Positions 7,757-16,601 of a stretch of DNA of 64,000 nt are shown piece by piece. The stretch covers positions 1-64,000 of the forward strand of contig NZ_JASNFN010000001.1 in the NCBI RefSeq assembly GCF_030731085.1. Direction: 5' to 3'. The notes under the pieces were generated by a model, which searched no databases, was not told where the DNA came from, and worked only from the letters and a program-made list of their open reading frames with translations. Source of the stretch: Blastococcus carthaginiensis (GTDB taxonomy: Bacteria; Actinomycetota; Actinomycetes; Mycobacteriales; Geodermatophilaceae). The position numbers and the translations under genes were made by a program. The stretch's first letter is position 1, and every line of letters starts with the position of its first letter.

Positions 7757-9565
7757 TCAGGCGCGCAGCAGCTCAGCGGTCGGCAGCCTCGTCGGGGCGG
7801 GGCCCGGCCGGGCGAAGAGGTACCCCTGGGCGTACCTGCAGCCGAGCTGCCGCAGCACGTCGGCCTGCTCCACCCGCTCGACGCCCTCGACCACCACGTC
7901 GAGCCCGAGATCGCGGCCCAGGGCCAGCAGCGCGCGCATGAACCGTTCCGTGACCGGGTTGGTGTCCAGGTCACCCGTGAAGCCGCGGTCGATCTTCAGG
8001 TACTGCAGGGGGATCTGGCGCAGGTGCACCAGCGAGGAGTACCCGGTGCCGAAGTCGTCCAGCGCCAGGCCCGCACCCAGGCTCCGGAGGCGGCCGGCCA
8101 CCGCCCGGGCGACGGTCAGGTCCGCCAGCAGCGAGTCCTCCGTGATCTCCAGGACCAGCTGTTCCGGGGCGAGCGCGTACCGGGAGATGACGCCGGCCAC
8201 GGCGTCGGGGAAGGTCGGATCGGCGATGATCGCCGGCGAGATGTTGACGCTCATCCTCAGCGAGCGGTGGCCGACCTCCACCGACCAGCGGGCCAGCTGG
8301 GCGGCTGCGACCTCCAGCACGTGGGCCGTGAGCGCGGGCAGCAGATCGGCTCGGGCCGCCATGGGCACGAACACGTCCGGAGGGATGTCCTCGCCATCGT
8401 ACCGCCACCGGGCGAGCGCTTCGAAGGCGACGGGCGCACCGCTGCGCAGATCGATGATCGGCTGGTAGACCACGCCGATCTCGCCGGCGCCGATGGCTCG
8501 CTGGAGCGGGGTGCGCAGCGCCAGGTCCCGCGCGCCGGGCAACGTCATGACCGGGTCGTAGCGCGCGATGCGGTGCTTGCCCGCCCCCTTCGCGGAGTAC
8601 ATGGCGATGTCGGCGTGGCTGAGCAGCACCTCGGCGGCAACGGGTTCGTCGTGGCCGGCCAGGTCCGCGATGCCCATGCTCACCGCGGCGGCGATCTGCG
8701 CACTGCCCTGGGCGATCACGAACGGCTCACGCATGCTGTCCAGGATCCGCCGGCCGGTGGCCAGCGGATCGCCGCCGTCCTCGAGCAGCACGGCGAACTC
8801 GTCCCCGCTGAGCCGAGCCAGGGTGTCCCCCGAACGCAGGGCGCCCAGGACGCGTCCTCCCACGCTCGCGAGCAGGTCGTCACCCGCGGCGTGGCCCAGG
8901 CGGTCGTTCACCGCCTTGAAATCGTCCAGGTCGAACAGCAGGACGGCCACCGGCCGGTGGTCCCGTCGGTGCAGCTCCACCGCATGCTGCAGGCGGTCCA
9001 GGAACATCGCCCGGTTGGGCAGGCCCGTGAGCTGGTCGTGCAGGGCGAGCCGGCGCAGCTCGAACGACCGGTCCTCGGCTTCCGCCCGGAGGGTCTGGGC
9101 CTCCAGCACCCGGCCGAGCAGATCAGCGAGGAGCCGGAGCACGGGCGCGTGATCGACCAGGCTCGCGGGCTGGATCTCCGGGTCCAGCCCGCAGATGGTG
9201 CCGAAGAGGCTGCCGTCGCCCGCGCGGATGGGGACGCCGATGTAGGCCCCGATCTGCAGCTCGCGCGTGACGCCGGCGGCCGCGAACCGGGGGACGGCCA
9301 TCGCGTCGGGTGCGATCTGGGGCGCCTCCCCGGTCACCATGAACTGGCAGTAGGAGTCGGACCAGCTGTGCGAATCGCCGACCGTCCGGCCGTACACGTC
9401 GTCCTGCACCGAGACGTAGACCTGCCGTCCGTCCTCCTGCCGGCTGACCGACCAGAACCCGAGCGGGATGTTCGCCTTGAGGTAGCGGACGACCTCCGCG
9501 GACGCTTCGTCGAAGTCCATCAGCGGCAGTGACGCTTCCAGCCGCACGGCGCTCTCCCCTGTCAT
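7757..9565 (-). CDS. GAF-GGDEF-EAL cyclic-di-GMP protein
   Basis: This 602-residue cytoplasmic protein has an N-terminal GAF sensor (about 25-165), a GGDEF domain with the motif written SGDEF and an RSGD inhibition site five residues upstream, and a C-terminal EAL domain with FEALARW, NISP, LEITE, DDFGTGYSSL, KID and EGVE all present. Both synthesis and hydrolysis of cyclic-di-GMP are therefore possible. The GAF part resembles the stand-alone GAF protein at 61568-62059. The frame stays open upstream through the MCP remnant, but ATG 9565 begins the recognisable protein; no clear ribosome site decides it. It is the only minus-strand gene inside the chemotaxis locus. Confidence 0.9.
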   Translation of the reverse strand: MTGESAVRLEASLPLMDFDEASAEVVRYLKANIPLGFWSVSRQEDGRQVYVSVQDDVYGRTVGDSHSWSDSYCQFMVTGEAPQIAPDAMAVPRFAAAGVTRELQIGAYIGVPIRAGDGSLFGTICGLDPEIQPASLVDHAPVLRLLADLLGRVLEAQTLRAEAEDRSFELRRLALHDQLTGLPNRAMFLDRLQHAVELHRRDHRPVAVLLFDLDDFKAVNDRLGHAAGDDLLASVGGRVLGALRSGDTLARLSGDEFAVLLEDGGDPLATGRRILDSMREPFVIAQGSAQIAAAVSMGIADLAGHDEPVAAEVLLSHADIAMYSAKGAGKHRIARYDPVMTLPGARDLALRTPLQRAIGAGEIGVVYQPIIDLRSGAPVAFEALARWRYDGEDIPPDVFVPMAARADLLPALTAHVLEVAAAQLARWSVEVGHRSLRMSVNISPAIIADPTFPDAVAGVISRYALAPEQLVLEITEDSLLADLTVARAVAGRLRSLGAGLALDDFGTGYSSLVHLRQIPLQYLKIDRGFTGDLDTNPVTERFMRALLALGRDLGLDVVVEGVERVEQADVLRQLGCRYAQGYLFARPGPAPTRLPTAELLRA

Positions 9566-9684
9566 CGGGATCCGGGGACATCCCGCCTCCGGAACGGATT
9601 CGTCCTCGAGGGGTGACCTCTTGAGCGTGACCACCCCGGGAGAGGGAGCCGCGCAGACGGACTGTTCCGAGTGGTCGCCGTCCC

Positions 9685-10023
9685 GTGCGCCGCCACGAGG
9701 CCGTGGTGAACCTGCGGTCGGTGCTGGCGACGGTGGTGTCCTCGGCGGATGCGGTGGCGGCCTCGTCGGAGGAGCTGTCGGCGTCCTCGGCGCAGATCTC
9801 GGCGGGTGCGGAGGAGACCGCGGCGCAGTCGGGTGTGGTTGAGCTGTCGCGGTCGGTGCAGGAAGCGGCTCCTGGGCAGCGGGCAGATCGCCGAGAACAT
9901 CACGGGGGTCTCTGCCGCGGCGGACTCCACCACCCAGGCGTTGACGCAGACCCGCGTGGCCGTCGACGAACTGTCGCGGATGGCCGCCGACCTGCACGCC
10001 TCGGTCGGGAAGTTCACCTACTG
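9685..10023 (+). pseudogene. Remnant of a methyl-accepting chemotaxis protein
   Basis: Only the two ends of an MCP signalling domain survive. Positions about 9700-9840 match the first methylation helix of MCP 3 almost base for base (ADAVAASSEELSASSAQIS). The sequence then jumps straight to ELSRSVQEAA, losing nearly 200 codons including the hairpin tip, and a frameshift follows: the tail (SGQIAENITGVSAAADS to GKFTY) continues in another frame. Sensor, membrane helices and HAMP are absent. A product could not signal. The downstream hairpin resembles that of MCP 2. Confidence 0.88.
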
Positions 10024-10052
10024 ATCCGCCGCGGCCACCGGGCCGCACGCGA

Positions 10053-10087
10053 GGAGAGCGCACGGCCGCACCGGCCGTGCGCTCTCC
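10053..10087 (+). terminator. Hairpin terminator after the MCP remnant
   Basis: A perfect 15-bp stem (GGAGAGCGCACGGCC with its complement) has a 5-base loop. It is close kin to the terminator of MCP 2. Confidence 0.75.
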
Positions 10088-10113
10088 TGCATTCCGGCCC
10101 CGGCACGGTCATC

Positions 10114-10141
10114 GCCATTTCGTGAGCGCCATGTCGACATT
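10114..10141. promoter_or_regulatory. CCATTTC / TGTCGACA element upstream of MCP 3
   Basis: CCATTTCG is followed ten bases after CCATTTC by TGTCGACA at 10132-10139. The pair lies about 170 bp upstream of the MCP 3 start and resembles the pair upstream of cheB (18469-18492). Confidence 0.4.
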
Positions 10142-10311
10142 CCTCGAGCGGTCATCGATTCTTTCTCGGGACCCTGCGCAACACGCGCGAAGAGCGGTGT
10201 GATAGCGGCTCCCCTCCGTGCATATTTCCCCCGGATGCAGCTGTTGCTCCTGAGCTGCCGTGGCCGTGTCGGTCGACGGTGTGCGACCAGACGAAAGGAA
10301 AGGGGGCCGTC

Positions 10312-11973
10312 ATGAAGCGGCCGATCAAGCAGTCGACGGTCACGCGCATCAGCGCCGCGGGCCTGTTCGTCCTCGCCCTGGGCACCTTCGGGAGCGTCCA
10401 GTTCAGCCAGGGAGCCACCAGCGACCTCCAGGACGCCGTGGCGAAGGCCGACATCTCGAAGGAGGCCGGAGCCCAGGTCTCGGCGTCGTCCGCCCTGCTC
10501 TCCGACCGCGTGCGGGAGTACGCGATCACGCTCGACCCGGCCGACCTCGATGCGTACTGGACCGAGGTCCTCGAGACCAAGTCGCAGGCCGCGGCCATCG
10601 AGGCCCTCGAGGCGGTCGGGACACCGGCCGAGGAACTCGCCCTTGTCGAGGAGAGCGTGGCCCTGTCGGCGTCGCTGGCCGCGATCGAGACGCGCGCGAT
10701 GCGGCTGCTGGTGGAGGCGCAGGGATTGCCGGTCCAGGCGATGCCCGGGCCGGTGGCACAGCTGGCGCTGCCCGAAGCGGAGGCCGCCCTCGATGCCCCG
10801 GCGAAGCGCGCGCTCGCGACCGATCTGGTCTTCGACGCCGCCTACGAGGCGGAGGTCGCGAAGATCATGGCCCCGATCGGCGAGTTCCAGGAACGGCTCA
10901 ACGAACGGGTCGACGAGCAGGTGGCCGACGCCAGCAGTCAGGCCGAGCTCGCAGGCATGCTCCAGATCGTTCTCGCGGTGCTCGTCGTCGTCTCGACGGT
11001 GACCCTGCTCTGGGTGTTCCACTCCAAGCTCGGAGCGGTCGTCGCCGGATACACCCGGGCGTTGCGCGAGCGTGACCCCAACGACCTGCGGTTCCGCCTC
11101 GAGGCGCGGGGCGTCCGAGAGCTTCACGAGCTCGCCGGCGCCTTCAACACGCAGAACGAGCAGCTCGCGCAGACCATGGTGACCGTGGCGGCCAACGCCG
11201 ACGCGGTGGCCGCCTCGTCGGAGGAGCTGTCGGCGTCCTCGGCGCAGATCTCGGCGGGTGCGGAGGAGACCGCGGCGCAGTCGGGTGTGGTGTCCGGTGC
11301 GGCGGAGGAGGTCAGCCGCAGCGTGCAGACGGTGGCCGCGGGTGCCGAGCAGATGGGTGCCTCGATCCGGGAGATCGCCACGAACGCCGCGGAGGCCTCG
11401 GAGGTGGCGGCGCGTGCGGTGACGGCGGCCGAGACGACGACGGCGACGGTGGCGAAGCTGGGGGAGTCCAGCGCCGAGATCGGCAACGTGGTGAAGGTGA
11501 TCACGAGCATCGCGGAGCAGACGAACCTGCTGGCGTTGAACGCCACGATCGAGGCGGCGCGGGCCGGTGAGGCGGGGAAGGGCTTCGCGGTGGTGGCCAA
11601 CGAGGTGAAGGAGTTGGCGCAGGAGACGGCGAAGGCGACCGAGGACATCGCCAAGCGCGTGCTGGCGATTCAGGGTGACACGACGGCGGCGGTGGCCGCG
11701 ATCGGGGAGATCTCCCAGATCGTCGCGCAGATCTCCGACCGGCAGACCACCATCGCCAGCGCGGTGGAGGAGCAGACGGCGACGACGAACGAGATGTCGC
11801 GGTCGGTGCAGGAGGCCGCGGGTGGCACGACGCAGATCGCGGAGAACATCTCCGGGGTGTCCACCGCCGCGGACTCCACCACCCAGGCGCTGACCCAGAC
11901 CCGCACCGCCGTGGACGAGTTGTCCCGGATGGCCGCGGAGCTGCGCACCACGGTGGGCCGCTTCACCTACTGA
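10312..11973 (+). CDS. Methyl-accepting chemotaxis protein 3
   Basis: This 553-residue chemoreceptor has helix 1 at about 13-31 and helix 2 at about 217-237, giving the longest sensor region of the four (about 185 residues, mostly helical, rich in Ala and Glu). The segment after helix 2 is a weak HAMP. The signalling hairpin is intact and the C-terminus reads RFTY. The ATG at 10312 follows an excellent AAAGGAAAGGGGG ribosome site, so the in-frame upstream codon at 10279 is rejected. The coding DNA at about 11205-11290 is almost identical to the remnant at 9.7 kb. A 15-bp hairpin follows the stop. Confidence 0.93.
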   Translation: MKRPIKQSTVTRISAAGLFVLALGTFGSVQFSQGATSDLQDAVAKADISKEAGAQVSASSALLSDRVREYAITLDPADLDAYWTEVLETKSQAAAIEALEAVGTPAEELALVEESVALSASLAAIETRAMRLLVEAQGLPVQAMPGPVAQLALPEAEAALDAPAKRALATDLVFDAAYEAEVAKIMAPIGEFQERLNERVDEQVADASSQAELAGMLQIVLAVLVVVSTVTLLWVFHSKLGAVVAGYTRALRERDPNDLRFRLEARGVRELHELAGAFNTQNEQLAQTMVTVAANADAVAASSEELSASSAQISAGAEETAAQSGVVSGAAEEVSRSVQTVAAGAEQMGASIREIATNAAEASEVAARAVTAAETTTATVAKLGESSAEIGNVVKVITSIAEQTNLLALNATIEAARAGEAGKGFAVVANEVKELAQETAKATEDIAKRVLAIQGDTTAAVAAIGEISQIVAQISDRQTTIASAVEEQTATTNEMSRSVQEAAGGTTQIAENISGVSTAADSTTQALTQTRTAVDELSRMAAELRTTVGRFTY

Positions 11974-11994
11974 TCACCCCCAGCGCCACCGCGA

Positions 11995-12029
11995 CGCCGG
12001 TGGTGACCGTTCCCCGGTCACCATCGGCG
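11995..12029 (+). terminator. Hairpin terminator after MCP 3
   Basis: A 15-bp stem with one wobble (CGCCGGTGGTGACCG with CGGTCACCATCGGCG) and a 5-base loop starts 22 bases after the stop. Confidence 0.7.
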
Positions 12030-12272
12030 TTCGCATTTCTGCAGGTGGAGTCACCCGGAATGGCGGCATGTCGACACGAGAAAATGCGGTCGCCGACACT
12101 TCTTTCCCGCAGGCGCCGACACGCCGCCATTTCGGACGGTTCCGGCCCATTCGCCTTCTAAGTTTCTGCCCGTCGCGCCCGACGTGCGCGATGAGGCAGG
12201 AGTGACAGGCGTCATCGCGGACGCACCCGAAACCGATCCACCTCGTACGAATCCATTCCCTGGAGAACCACC
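12030..12272. promoter_or_regulatory. Upstream region of MCP 4 with TGTCGACA and CCATTTCG words
   Basis: The stretch holds GGAATGG (an inverted CCATTCC) just before TGTCGACA at 12069-12076, a GCCGACAC repeat near 12093 and again near 12115, and CCATTTCGG shortly after. A CTAAGTTT word near 12160 could be a -35 element but lacks a convincing partner. Confidence 0.35.
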
Positions 12273-13886
12273 ATGACCGTCCCCGCACACACCACCCGCT
12301 CCGGGCGGGCAGGCTGGTTCGCCGATCGCCCGGTCGGTGTGAAGATCGGCGCCGCGGTCGCGGTGCTGGCCATCGTCGCGATCGGCCTCACCGGGCTGGC
12401 CGTCCAGCGGATCGGCACCCTCGCCGACGCCGGTGACACGCTGTACGAGGACTCCATCGTCCCGCTCGAGCGGCTGGGTGAGGCCCAGCGCACGTTCCAG
12501 GGCATCCGTGCGCGCAACAACGTGTACGGGCTGTCCGACGCCGCGACCCAGCAGAGCCTGCGGGCCGACCTGGCGGCCCGTCAGGAGCAGTTCGCCGCCG
12601 AGGTGCAGGTCTACGTCGACACGCTGGGCAACCCGAGCGACTTCGCGCCGGTCCAGGAGGCCGCCGACGCCTACTTCGCCGTGGTGGAGGGGCAGCTGTA
12701 CCCGGTCACCGCCACCGGCGACGCCGCTGCTGCCCTGCAGGTGGTCAGCGGTCCGCTCGCCGACACCGGGCGGGCTCTCTCGGACGCCTTCGGTGCCGAG
12801 CAGGCCCGCCAGGGGGAGGACGCCAAGGCAGACGCCGCGGCCGGCCAGGACCTCGCCTCGACGGCGCGGTTCACCCTCTGGATCGCGCTCGCGGCGGGCA
12901 TCGGTGCGGCCGCGGCGCTGGCGCTGCTCGTGATCCGCGGGATCGTCACCACGGTGCGGTCGGTGCAGACGTCCGTGGACGCCCTGGCCGCCGGTGACCT
13001 GACCATCACGCCCGAGGTTCGCTCGAACGACGAGCTGGGCCGCATGGCTGCCTCCCTCGGCACGGCGCAGAAGAACCTGCGGACGGTCCTCGGGACGGTC
13101 GCGTCCTCGGCGGATGCGGTGGCGGCCAGCAGCGAGGAGCTGTCGGCTTCGTCGGCGCAGATCTCGGCGGGTGCGGAGGAGACCGCGGCGCAGTCGGGTG
13201 TGGTCTCGGGTGCCGCGGAGGAGGTCAGCCGGAGCGTGCAGACGGTGGCCGCGGGTGCCGAGCAGATGGGTGCCTCGATCCGGGAGATCGCCAGCAACGC
13301 TGCGGAGGCCTCCGAGGTGGCCGCCCGTGCCGTGACCGCCGCGGAGACCACGACGGCGACGGTGGCGAAGCTGGGGGAGTCCTCGGCGGAGATCGGCAAC
13401 GTGGTGAAGGTGATCACGAGCATCGCGGAGCAGACGAACCTGCTGGCGTTGAACGCCACGATCGAGGCCGCCCGGGCCGGTGAGGCGGGGAAGGGTTTCG
13501 CGGTGGTGGCCAACGAGGTCAAGGAGTTGGCGCAGGAGACGGCGAAGGCGACCGAGGACATCGCCAAGCGGGTCCAGGCGATCCAGGGCGACACCACCGC
13601 GGCGGTGGCCGCGATCGGGGAGATCTCCCAGATCGTCGCGCAGATCTCCGACCGGCAGACCACCATCGCCTCGGCGGTGGAGGAGCAGACGGCGACGACG
13701 AACGAGATGTCGCGGTCGGTGCAGGAGGCCGCGGGTGGCACGACGCAGATCGCGGAGAACATCTCCGGGGTCTCCACCGCCGCGGACTCCACGACCCAGG
13801 CGCTGACCCAGACCCGCACCGCCGTCGACGAGCTGTCCCGGATGGCCGCCGACCTGCGCACCACCGTCGGCAACTTCACGTACTAG
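12273..13886 (+). CDS. Methyl-accepting chemotaxis protein 4
   Basis: This 537-residue chemoreceptor has helix 1 at about 25-46 and helix 2 at about 200-222, enclosing a four-helix-bundle sensor, followed by a clear HAMP domain and the shared signalling coiled coil. The hairpin tip is intact and the C-terminus reads NFTY. ATG 12273 follows GGAGAA at good spacing. The sensor half is unlike the other three receptors, whereas the signalling half is nearly identical in DNA sequence to MCP 3 over long tracts. This fits receptor paralogues kept alike in the half that contacts CheA and CheW. Confidence 0.94.
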   Translation: MTVPAHTTRSGRAGWFADRPVGVKIGAAVAVLAIVAIGLTGLAVQRIGTLADAGDTLYEDSIVPLERLGEAQRTFQGIRARNNVYGLSDAATQQSLRADLAARQEQFAAEVQVYVDTLGNPSDFAPVQEAADAYFAVVEGQLYPVTATGDAAAALQVVSGPLADTGRALSDAFGAEQARQGEDAKADAAAGQDLASTARFTLWIALAAGIGAAAALALLVIRGIVTTVRSVQTSVDALAAGDLTITPEVRSNDELGRMAASLGTAQKNLRTVLGTVASSADAVAASSEELSASSAQISAGAEETAAQSGVVSGAAEEVSRSVQTVAAGAEQMGASIREIASNAAEASEVAARAVTAAETTTATVAKLGESSAEIGNVVKVITSIAEQTNLLALNATIEAARAGEAGKGFAVVANEVKELAQETAKATEDIAKRVQAIQGDTTAAVAAIGEISQIVAQISDRQTTIASAVEEQTATTNEMSRSVQEAAGGTTQIAENISGVSTAADSTTQALTQTRTAVDELSRMAADLRTTVGNFTY

Positions 13887-13944
13887 GAGGACGCCCGTCC
13901 CCTCACCCCTCGCAATCCCGGGGTGACCCTCTGGACGGGGGCTT

Positions 13945-13976
13945 GCGCCGGGCCGGCCACCGCGCCGGCCCGGCGC
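13945..13976 (+). terminator. Hairpin terminator between MCP 4 and cheA
   Basis: A perfect 13-bp stem (GCGCCGGGCCGGC with its complement) has a 6-base loop, 58 bases after the MCP 4 stop. Confidence 0.75.
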
Positions 13977-14012
13977 CGCCCCCGACCGGGGGTCGGTTGC
14001 GGACGGCGGACT

Positions 14013-14020
14013 GCCGATAA
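14013..14020 (+). promoter_or_regulatory. Possible motility-sigma -10 element before cheA
   Basis: The word GCCGATAA exactly matches the -10 consensus of FliA/WhiG-type sigma factors and sits about 105 bp before the cheA start, after the MCP 4 terminator. The expected TAAA at 15-base spacing is not present, so the promoter call is weak. Confidence 0.3.
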
Positions 14021-14125
14021 CACGGCCGACGGGCGTCCGCGCGGATTCACCTTGACTCCGGCGACCACCCGCCGATGACCCAACGGGGCCACCTGTGCCC
14101 CGTCGCGATGAGAGAGAAGGCAGCA

Positions 14126-16600
14126 GTGGACGGTCTGGACGACATCGTCGAGGAGTTCCTCGTCGAGAGCCACGAGAACCTGGATCAGCTCGACACCGAC
14201 CTGGTCGCGCTCGAGCAGGAGCCCAACTCCCGCGAGCGGCTGTCCAGCATCTTCCGGACCATCCACACCATCAAGGGCACCAGCGGCTTCCTGGCGTTCA
14301 ACCGCCTGGAGGAGGTTACCCACGTCGGCGAGAACATGCTGTCCCGCCTGCGCGACGGCGAGCTCGCCCTGACCCCGCACCGCACCAGCGTGCTGCTGCA
14401 GATGGTGGACACGGTGCGCTCGCTGCTCACCTCCATCGAGGCCTCCGGTGGTGAGGGGTCGGTCGACGTCTCCGCCGTCGTCGCCGAGATCAGCGCCGCC
14501 ATGGAGGACGGCCCGGCACCGGTGGCCGAGGCCCCCGTGGCCGAGGAGGCCGCGCCCGCGGCACCCGCGCAGGAGGCCCCCGCGCAGGAGGCTCCTGCGA
14601 GGAAGGCTCCTGCGAGGAAGGCTCCTGCGAGGAAGGCTCCGGCGAAGAAGGCCCCCGTGAAGAAGGCTCCCGTGACGAGGGCCCCCGCCAAGCGCGCGCC
14701 GCGCGCCGAGGCCGTCCCCGCTCCCGTCGTCGAGGAGCTGCCCGAGACCCCGCAGGAGGACCTGCGGGCCGACCTGCCCGAGGAGCCGGTCGCCCCGGCT
14801 CCCGTCGCCGAGGAGCACCCGGTGCCCGAGCCCGCCGTCGCCGACCACCCCGAGGGAGACGTCGTCGCGAGCGACGCCGCCGGTGGTCAGGTCCGCCGAG
14901 CCGTCGCCGACAGCACGATCCGGGTCGACGTCGACCTGCTCGACGAGCTCATGCTGCTCGTCGGCGAACTGGTGCTCACCCGCAACCAGATCGTGCAGAA
15001 CGTCGCGCGCCAGACCGACACCGACCTCATCCGCGCCTCCCAGCGGCTCAACCTGATCGCCAGCGAGCTGCAGGAGGGCGTCATGAAGACGCGCATGCAG
15101 CCGATCGACCACATCTGGTCCAAGCTGCCGCGCGTCGTCCGCGACCTCGGCCTCCAGCTGAAGAAGTCGATCCGCCTGGAGATGGAGGGCCGCGACACCG
15201 AGCTGGACAAGACCCTGCTCGAGGCGGTCAAGGACCCGCTGACCCACCTGGTCCGCAACTCCGTCGACCACGGCATCGAGGCCCCTGAGGACCGGAAGAA
15301 GGCCGGCAAGCCGGCCGAGGGCGTCCTCACCCTGCGCGCCCGGCACGAGAGCGGGCAGGTCGTGGTCGAGGTCGCCGACGACGGCGCCGGGATCGACCCG
15401 GCCAAGCTCGGCGCCAAGGCCGTGCAGCGCGGGCTGCTCACGCAGGAGGCGCTGAACCGGATGAGCCCGGCCGACGTCCTGCAGCTGATCTTCCTGCCCG
15501 GCTTCTCCACCGCCGCCGCGGTCACCAACGTCTCCGGCCGGGGCGTCGGGATGGACGTCGTCAAGACGAACATCGAGTCGATCGGCGGCACCATCGAGGT
15601 CGAGTCCGACGCGGGCGTGGGCACCGTCTGCCGGCTCCGCATCCCGCTGACCCTGGCGATCGTCCCTGCGCTGACCGTCGAGTGCGCCTCCGACCGGTAC
15701 GCGATCCCGCAGATCAGCCTGCAGGAGCTGGTCAGCCTGGACGCCGAGAAGGCCGTGAACGCGGTCGAGGAGGTCGGCGGGGCGCAGGTCTACCGCCTGC
15801 GCGGCGAGCTGCTCCCGCTGGTCCGGCTCACCGACGTCCTGGGCCTGACCTCCGAGCGGCACGACGGCCACGTCGTCATCGCCGTCCTGCGGTCGGAGGG
15901 CCGGCGCTTCGGCCTGGTCGTCGACCGGGTGATCAACACCGAGGAGATCGTCGTCAAGGCGGTCGGCGGCCAGCTGAAGGCGATCGGCCTCTACTCCGGG
16001 GCCACCGTCCTGGGTGACGGGACCGTCGCGCTGATCCTCGACGTGCAGGCGCTCGCCCGGCGGGCCCTGCGCACCGAGACGACCGACCGCCAGGAGGCCC
16101 GCGCCGGCTCGCTGCAGGCCGTGGCCGCCGAGACCGACCGGCAGCGCATGCTGCTGGCCGCCATCGGTGGTGGCCGCCGGGTCGCCATCCCGCTGGACAC
16201 CGTCACCCGCCTCGAGCAGGTGCGCACCGAGGCGGTCGAGAAGGTCGGCAACCGCGAGGTCGTGCAGTACCGCGGCGCGATCCTGCCGATGGTCCGGCTC
16301 GACCGGCACCTCGGCGCCTACGGCGAGAGCGAGCGCGAGGTGCTCGAGGTCATCGTCTACAGCGACCACGGCCGCAGCGTCGCCATCGTGGTCGAGGAGA
16401 TCCTCGACATCGTCGACGGCGAGGCCGCGGTGCGCAGCGACATCGACGACATGGGCCTGCTCGGCTCCGCCGTCCTCGGCGACAAGGTGACCGAGCTGCT
16501 CGACGTCCGGGCCGCGATCCTCGCCGCCGACCCGGCGTTCTACTCCGCTCCCGCCGCCACAACGCCCGTTGGCGTCCCCGACTCACTGCTGGAGGTCTGA
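14126..16600 (+). CDS. cheA: Chemotaxis histidine kinase CheA with an extra CheW-like domain
   Basis: This 824-residue kinase phosphorylates itself and passes phosphate to CheY and CheB. The HPt domain has His47 in RTIHTIKGTSGF. A long linker rich in Lys, Ala, Pro and Glu (about 130-260, with repeated RKAPA/KKAP units) stands where P2 would be expected. Dimerisation helices, the kinase ATPase domain (NSVDHGIE, DDGAGID, GRGVGMDVV) and the CheW-like P5 domain follow. A second CheW-like domain (about 660-800) ends the protein. The GTG at 14126 is chosen because AGAAGG precedes it; 14075 and 14108 are in-frame alternatives. The cheW gene starts one base after the stop. Confidence 0.95.
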   Translation: MDGLDDIVEEFLVESHENLDQLDTDLVALEQEPNSRERLSSIFRTIHTIKGTSGFLAFNRLEEVTHVGENMLSRLRDGELALTPHRTSVLLQMVDTVRSLLTSIEASGGEGSVDVSAVVAEISAAMEDGPAPVAEAPVAEEAAPAAPAQEAPAQEAPARKAPARKAPARKAPAKKAPVKKAPVTRAPAKRAPRAEAVPAPVVEELPETPQEDLRADLPEEPVAPAPVAEEHPVPEPAVADHPEGDVVASDAAGGQVRRAVADSTIRVDVDLLDELMLLVGELVLTRNQIVQNVARQTDTDLIRASQRLNLIASELQEGVMKTRMQPIDHIWSKLPRVVRDLGLQLKKSIRLEMEGRDTELDKTLLEAVKDPLTHLVRNSVDHGIEAPEDRKKAGKPAEGVLTLRARHESGQVVVEVADDGAGIDPAKLGAKAVQRGLLTQEALNRMSPADVLQLIFLPGFSTAAAVTNVSGRGVGMDVVKTNIESIGGTIEVESDAGVGTVCRLRIPLTLAIVPALTVECASDRYAIPQISLQELVSLDAEKAVNAVEEVGGAQVYRLRGELLPLVRLTDVLGLTSERHDGHVVIAVLRSEGRRFGLVVDRVINTEEIVVKAVGGQLKAIGLYSGATVLGDGTVALILDVQALARRALRTETTDRQEARAGSLQAVAAETDRQRMLLAAIGGGRRVAIPLDTVTRLEQVRTEAVEKVGNREVVQYRGAILPMVRLDRHLGAYGESEREVLEVIVYSDHGRSVAIVVEEILDIVDGEAAVRSDIDDMGLLGSAVLGDKVTELLDVRAAILAADPAFYSAPAATTPVGVPDSLLEV

Positions 16601-16601
16601 C

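Noticed and set aside
9566..10063. Upstream extension of the GGDEF-EAL frame across the MCP remnant
   Set aside because: The added residues are Pro/Thr-rich antisense sequence of the MCP remnant. The recognisable protein begins at 9565.
12155..12210. FliA-like promoter CTAAGTTT upstream of MCP 4
   Set aside because: The matching GCCGATAA at 15-base spacing is missing, so only the shared-word observation is reported.
14592..14700. Tandem repeats in cheA as a possible CRISPR or mobile repeat
   Set aside because: They are in-frame KAPA codon repeats encoding a linker. No spacers are present.
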